This document shows positions 62,442-64,000 of a stretch of DNA of 64,000 nt, one piece after another. The DNA is taken from NCBI GenBank assembly GCA_944324945.1, contig CALUYE010000005.1, positions 52,236-116,235 of the forward strand. The letters are read 5' to 3'. The notes below the pieces were generated by a model. The model did not search any database. It saw only the letters and a list, made by a program, of their open reading frames with translations, and was not told where the DNA came from. This DNA comes from Candidatus Gastranaerophilales bacterium (lineage in GTDB: Bacteria; Cyanobacteriota; Vampirovibrionia; Gastranaerophilales; Gastranaerophilaceae). Position 1 is the stretch's first letter. Each line of letters begins with the position of its first letter. The position numbers were made by a program, and so were the translations under genes.

Positions 62442-63676
62442 TTTTCGCGCAATTTTTTAATTTGTTGCGAAAGATTATCAATTTTTAATTCAATGTTTTC
62501 ACTAGAAGAATCATCTTTAAGTAAAATTTCTTCAAAAGTTTTATTTATTGCTTCATTGATTGATGAACGATTCTTTTCGCCAAAATCCGCTTCCGAAATG
62601 TTATTAAGCTGCCAAGCACTGATACAGCGGGATTTATCGTATAAATCAGAGGAACAATTTTTAAAATAATCATCTTCAAGAGCGTATTTATTAGCAGGTA
62701 ATACGTTTGTCAATTTTGCAAATTCTTCCTGATTTTTTTGATTTGTCAAAAGAAGGGCAAATTCAAAAGCAAGTTCTTTATTTTTGGCTCGTTTCGGGAT
62801 TATCAAATTCATTAAAGAAATGTCATATTCGCCGTTTAAGCCTGTTAATTGATATGAAATATCGGATTTTTCATAAATATCCGGAGCGCTTTTTTTAATC
62901 ATATTTAAAAAATTAGACCCTGCGACAATAATTGAGGCTTGATTGGACATATATTTTTCAATTACCTCTCTGTGGCTTATTGCAAGGGTATCCTTAGGCA
63001 TTTGATTATTTTTATACATTTTGTTAAATTCATCAAAAACGTATTTCGCATTTTCTTTTTCTTCTTCTGTTTCAAAATAAGTAATATCATATTTTGCTAA
63101 AATTTTTGCCAGAGTATCGTTTTCATTAAGAGAATTGACATACACAGGGATATTTGAACACTGCGCTAAAGTCGGGGCAAGCGAAAAAAGTTCATCATAA
63201 GTAGTTATAAATTCACCCCCGAAACAGTTATCCCAGGTTTCTTTATTATATATTGTTACTGCGCTTGTTGCATAGAAAGGAAGCGCATAGATTTTATTAT
63301 CGTATTTTAATTTATCTAAAAGTTTTTCGCTAAACTGACTCAAATCTTTATTATCAAATGTTTCTAAAGTATCTTTTTGAGCTAAAAGCAATGAAAACCC
63401 GGGGTTTAGATTAATTAAATCGGGAGGAGTCGAAGATAAAATAGAAGCAAGAGTTCTTTTTTGAGCTTCGTTTATGGGTATATCTATCCATTTTACTTTA
63501 TAAGAAGGGTGTTTTGATTCAAATTCCTTAATAATCCCTCTCATTTGTGCTTCATAAACGGGTTTTAATTGAATTGACCAAAATGTAAGCTCGTTTTTGT
63601 TATCTTTAGCGTTAAAATTTTTATACAAAAATAAAGATAATATTACTATAACTATAATTAAAATTATTTTTTTCAT
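62438..63676 (-). CDS. Extracellular solute-binding protein, sugar ABC type
   Basis: 412 residues. An N-terminal hydrophobic segment (KKIILIIVIVILSLFLY) without lipobox Cys serves as signal or anchor. The family-1 binding-protein fold is evident: ELTFWSIQLKPVYEAQMRGIIKEFESKHPSYKVKWIDIP, PPDLINLNPGF, LPFYATSAVTIYNKETWD, QASIIVAGSNFLNMIKK and KNKELAFEFALLLTNQKNQEEFAKLTNVLPANK. It probably delivers a sugar or oligosaccharide to a permease encoded elsewhere; no ABC membrane genes are adjacent. It ends in a coiled tail (ELKIDNLSQQIKKLREN). Confidence 0.85.
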   Translation of the reverse strand: MKKIILIIVIVILSLFLYKNFNAKDNKNELTFWSIQLKPVYEAQMRGIIKEFESKHPSYKVKWIDIPINEAQKRTLASILSSTPPDLINLNPGFSLLLAQKDTLETFDNKDLSQFSEKLLDKLKYDNKIYALPFYATSAVTIYNKETWDNCFGGEFITTYDELFSLAPTLAQCSNIPVYVNSLNENDTLAKILAKYDITYFETEEEKENAKYVFDEFNKMYKNNQMPKDTLAISHREVIEKYMSNQASIIVAGSNFLNMIKKSAPDIYEKSDISYQLTGLNGEYDISLMNLIIPKRAKNKELAFEFALLLTNQKNQEEFAKLTNVLPANKYALEDDYFKNCSSDLYDKSRCISAWQLNNISEADFGEKNRSSINEAINKTFEEILLKDDSSSENIELKIDNLSQQIKKLREN

Positions 63677-63728
63677 TTTAAACTCCGAAGCTAAAAATAT
63701 TTTACAACAACCATCGCTTCAATAAAAG

Positions 63729-63959
63729 TTATTTACAAATTATCATCCTTATAACCCCGAAAATTATAAGTATAATTCCAAGTATAATCTTAAAAGTCAA
63801 AACTTCCCCGAAAAACACAACACCGAAAAACAAAGCGCTCAGCGGCTCAAGCGCGCCTAAAACAGCGGCTTTAGTGGAACCGATAAACTTAATTGCAATT
63901 GTTAATGCTTCAAGAGAAATAATCGTATGATTAACTCCTATTAGGAAAACACACTGTCA
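63729..63959 (-). pseudogene. C-terminal fragment of an EamA-family transporter, broken upstream
   Basis: About 75 codons read FLIGVNHTIISLEALTI then KFIGSTKAAVLGALEPLSALFFGVVFFGEVLTF and IILGIILIIFGVIRMII, which is the last part of an EamA (DMT) carrier domain with its GstkAAvl..lEPl.a...g mark. Upstream, the frame hits TGA at 63959-63957, where family members continue. From there to the window edge the sequence becomes GC-rich (GGCGGGGGTCAGCCCGCC). The gene is therefore interrupted by a foreign or repeat sequence, or the contig is misjoined here. The 53 bases between it and the solute-binding gene start hold nothing clear. Confidence 0.6.
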
Positions 63960-64000
63960 AAAGGGTTTTTGCTTTTGGCGGGGGTCAGCCCGCCTCGGCG

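Overview
ORGANISM. The window is strongly AT-rich with compact, mostly intact genes and the standard genetic code. Several features together suggest a flagellated member of the non-photosynthetic cyanobacterial sister class Vampirovibrionia/Melainabacteria (Gastranaerophilales-like): sepF behind yggS, a cyanobacterial-type VKOR-DsbA fusion, a threonyl-tRNA synthetase without TGS domain, a prepilin-like protein of the KAFTLAE type, and several unrecognised small membrane proteins beginning with short polar FKG/TSST-like leaders. This is inference from gene content; no 16S or marker search was possible. LAYOUT. 1-6.3 kb: 3' part of a GH13 trehalose-synthase-like enzyme, a membrane acyltransferase, two tandem radical SAM/SPASM paralogues carrying Tat-type N-termini, a small membrane protein and an exported VWA protein. 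6.3-18.5 kb: prepilin-like protein, dCMP deaminase, yggS-sepF, an isopropylmalate/homocitrate-synthase-family enzyme, miaB, an OmpR/PhoB-type two-component system, a GT9 glycosyltransferase, VKOR-DsbA and queH. 18.5-31.2 kb: flagellar genes in three blocks (flgC, flgB and two rod/hook proteins; a FliJ-like, FliK-like and hook-like block; fliL-fliN), interrupted by TPR, GT2, sigma factor, ABC ATPase and pgeF genes. 31.2-34.5 kb: Bax-inhibitor-like protein, coaE, an exported protein, and prfB with its programmed +1 frameshift. 34.5-47.9 kb: a cell-surface polysaccharide locus headed by a catalytically degenerate tyrosine-recombinase-like gene and a perfect 31-bp inverted repeat. It encodes a dTDP-4-amino-4,6-dideoxyglucose route (rfbB, rfbA, vioA-like), LicD, a GT2-TagF fusion, a phase-variable acyltransferase, an ATP-grasp/HAD fusion and an MsbA-type exporter. 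Three decayed gene remnants lie in the gaps. 47.9-52.6 kb: thrS, glnA, purA. 52.7-58.8 kb: a Tat-lipoprotein-like aldo/keto reductase-ferredoxin, a six-cluster NapH-like polyferredoxin with an internal twin-arginine membrane segment, tatA, tatC, a membrane protein, larB and a short larC. 58.9-64 kb: two small Cys-containing exported proteins, serS, an RsuA-type pseudouridine synthase, an unknown protein, a sugar-type solute-binding protein and a broken EamA transporter fragment at the edge. HOW IT FITS TOGETHER. The polysaccharide locus shows two independent signs of switchable surface structure: an invertible-looking segment upstream and an (AT)12 tract inside an acyltransferase. The twin-arginine genes sit beside a probable substrate with an internal signal, and three further Tat-type N-termini occur in the window. 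Two promoters share an 11-bp direct repeat resembling the PhoB box, and a PhoB-family regulator and kinase are encoded here. Six genes have TATAAT boxes only 6-7 nt from ATG without a Shine-Dalgarno sequence, indicating leaderless transcripts. No rRNA, tRNA, CRISPR array or complete insertion sequence was recognised.
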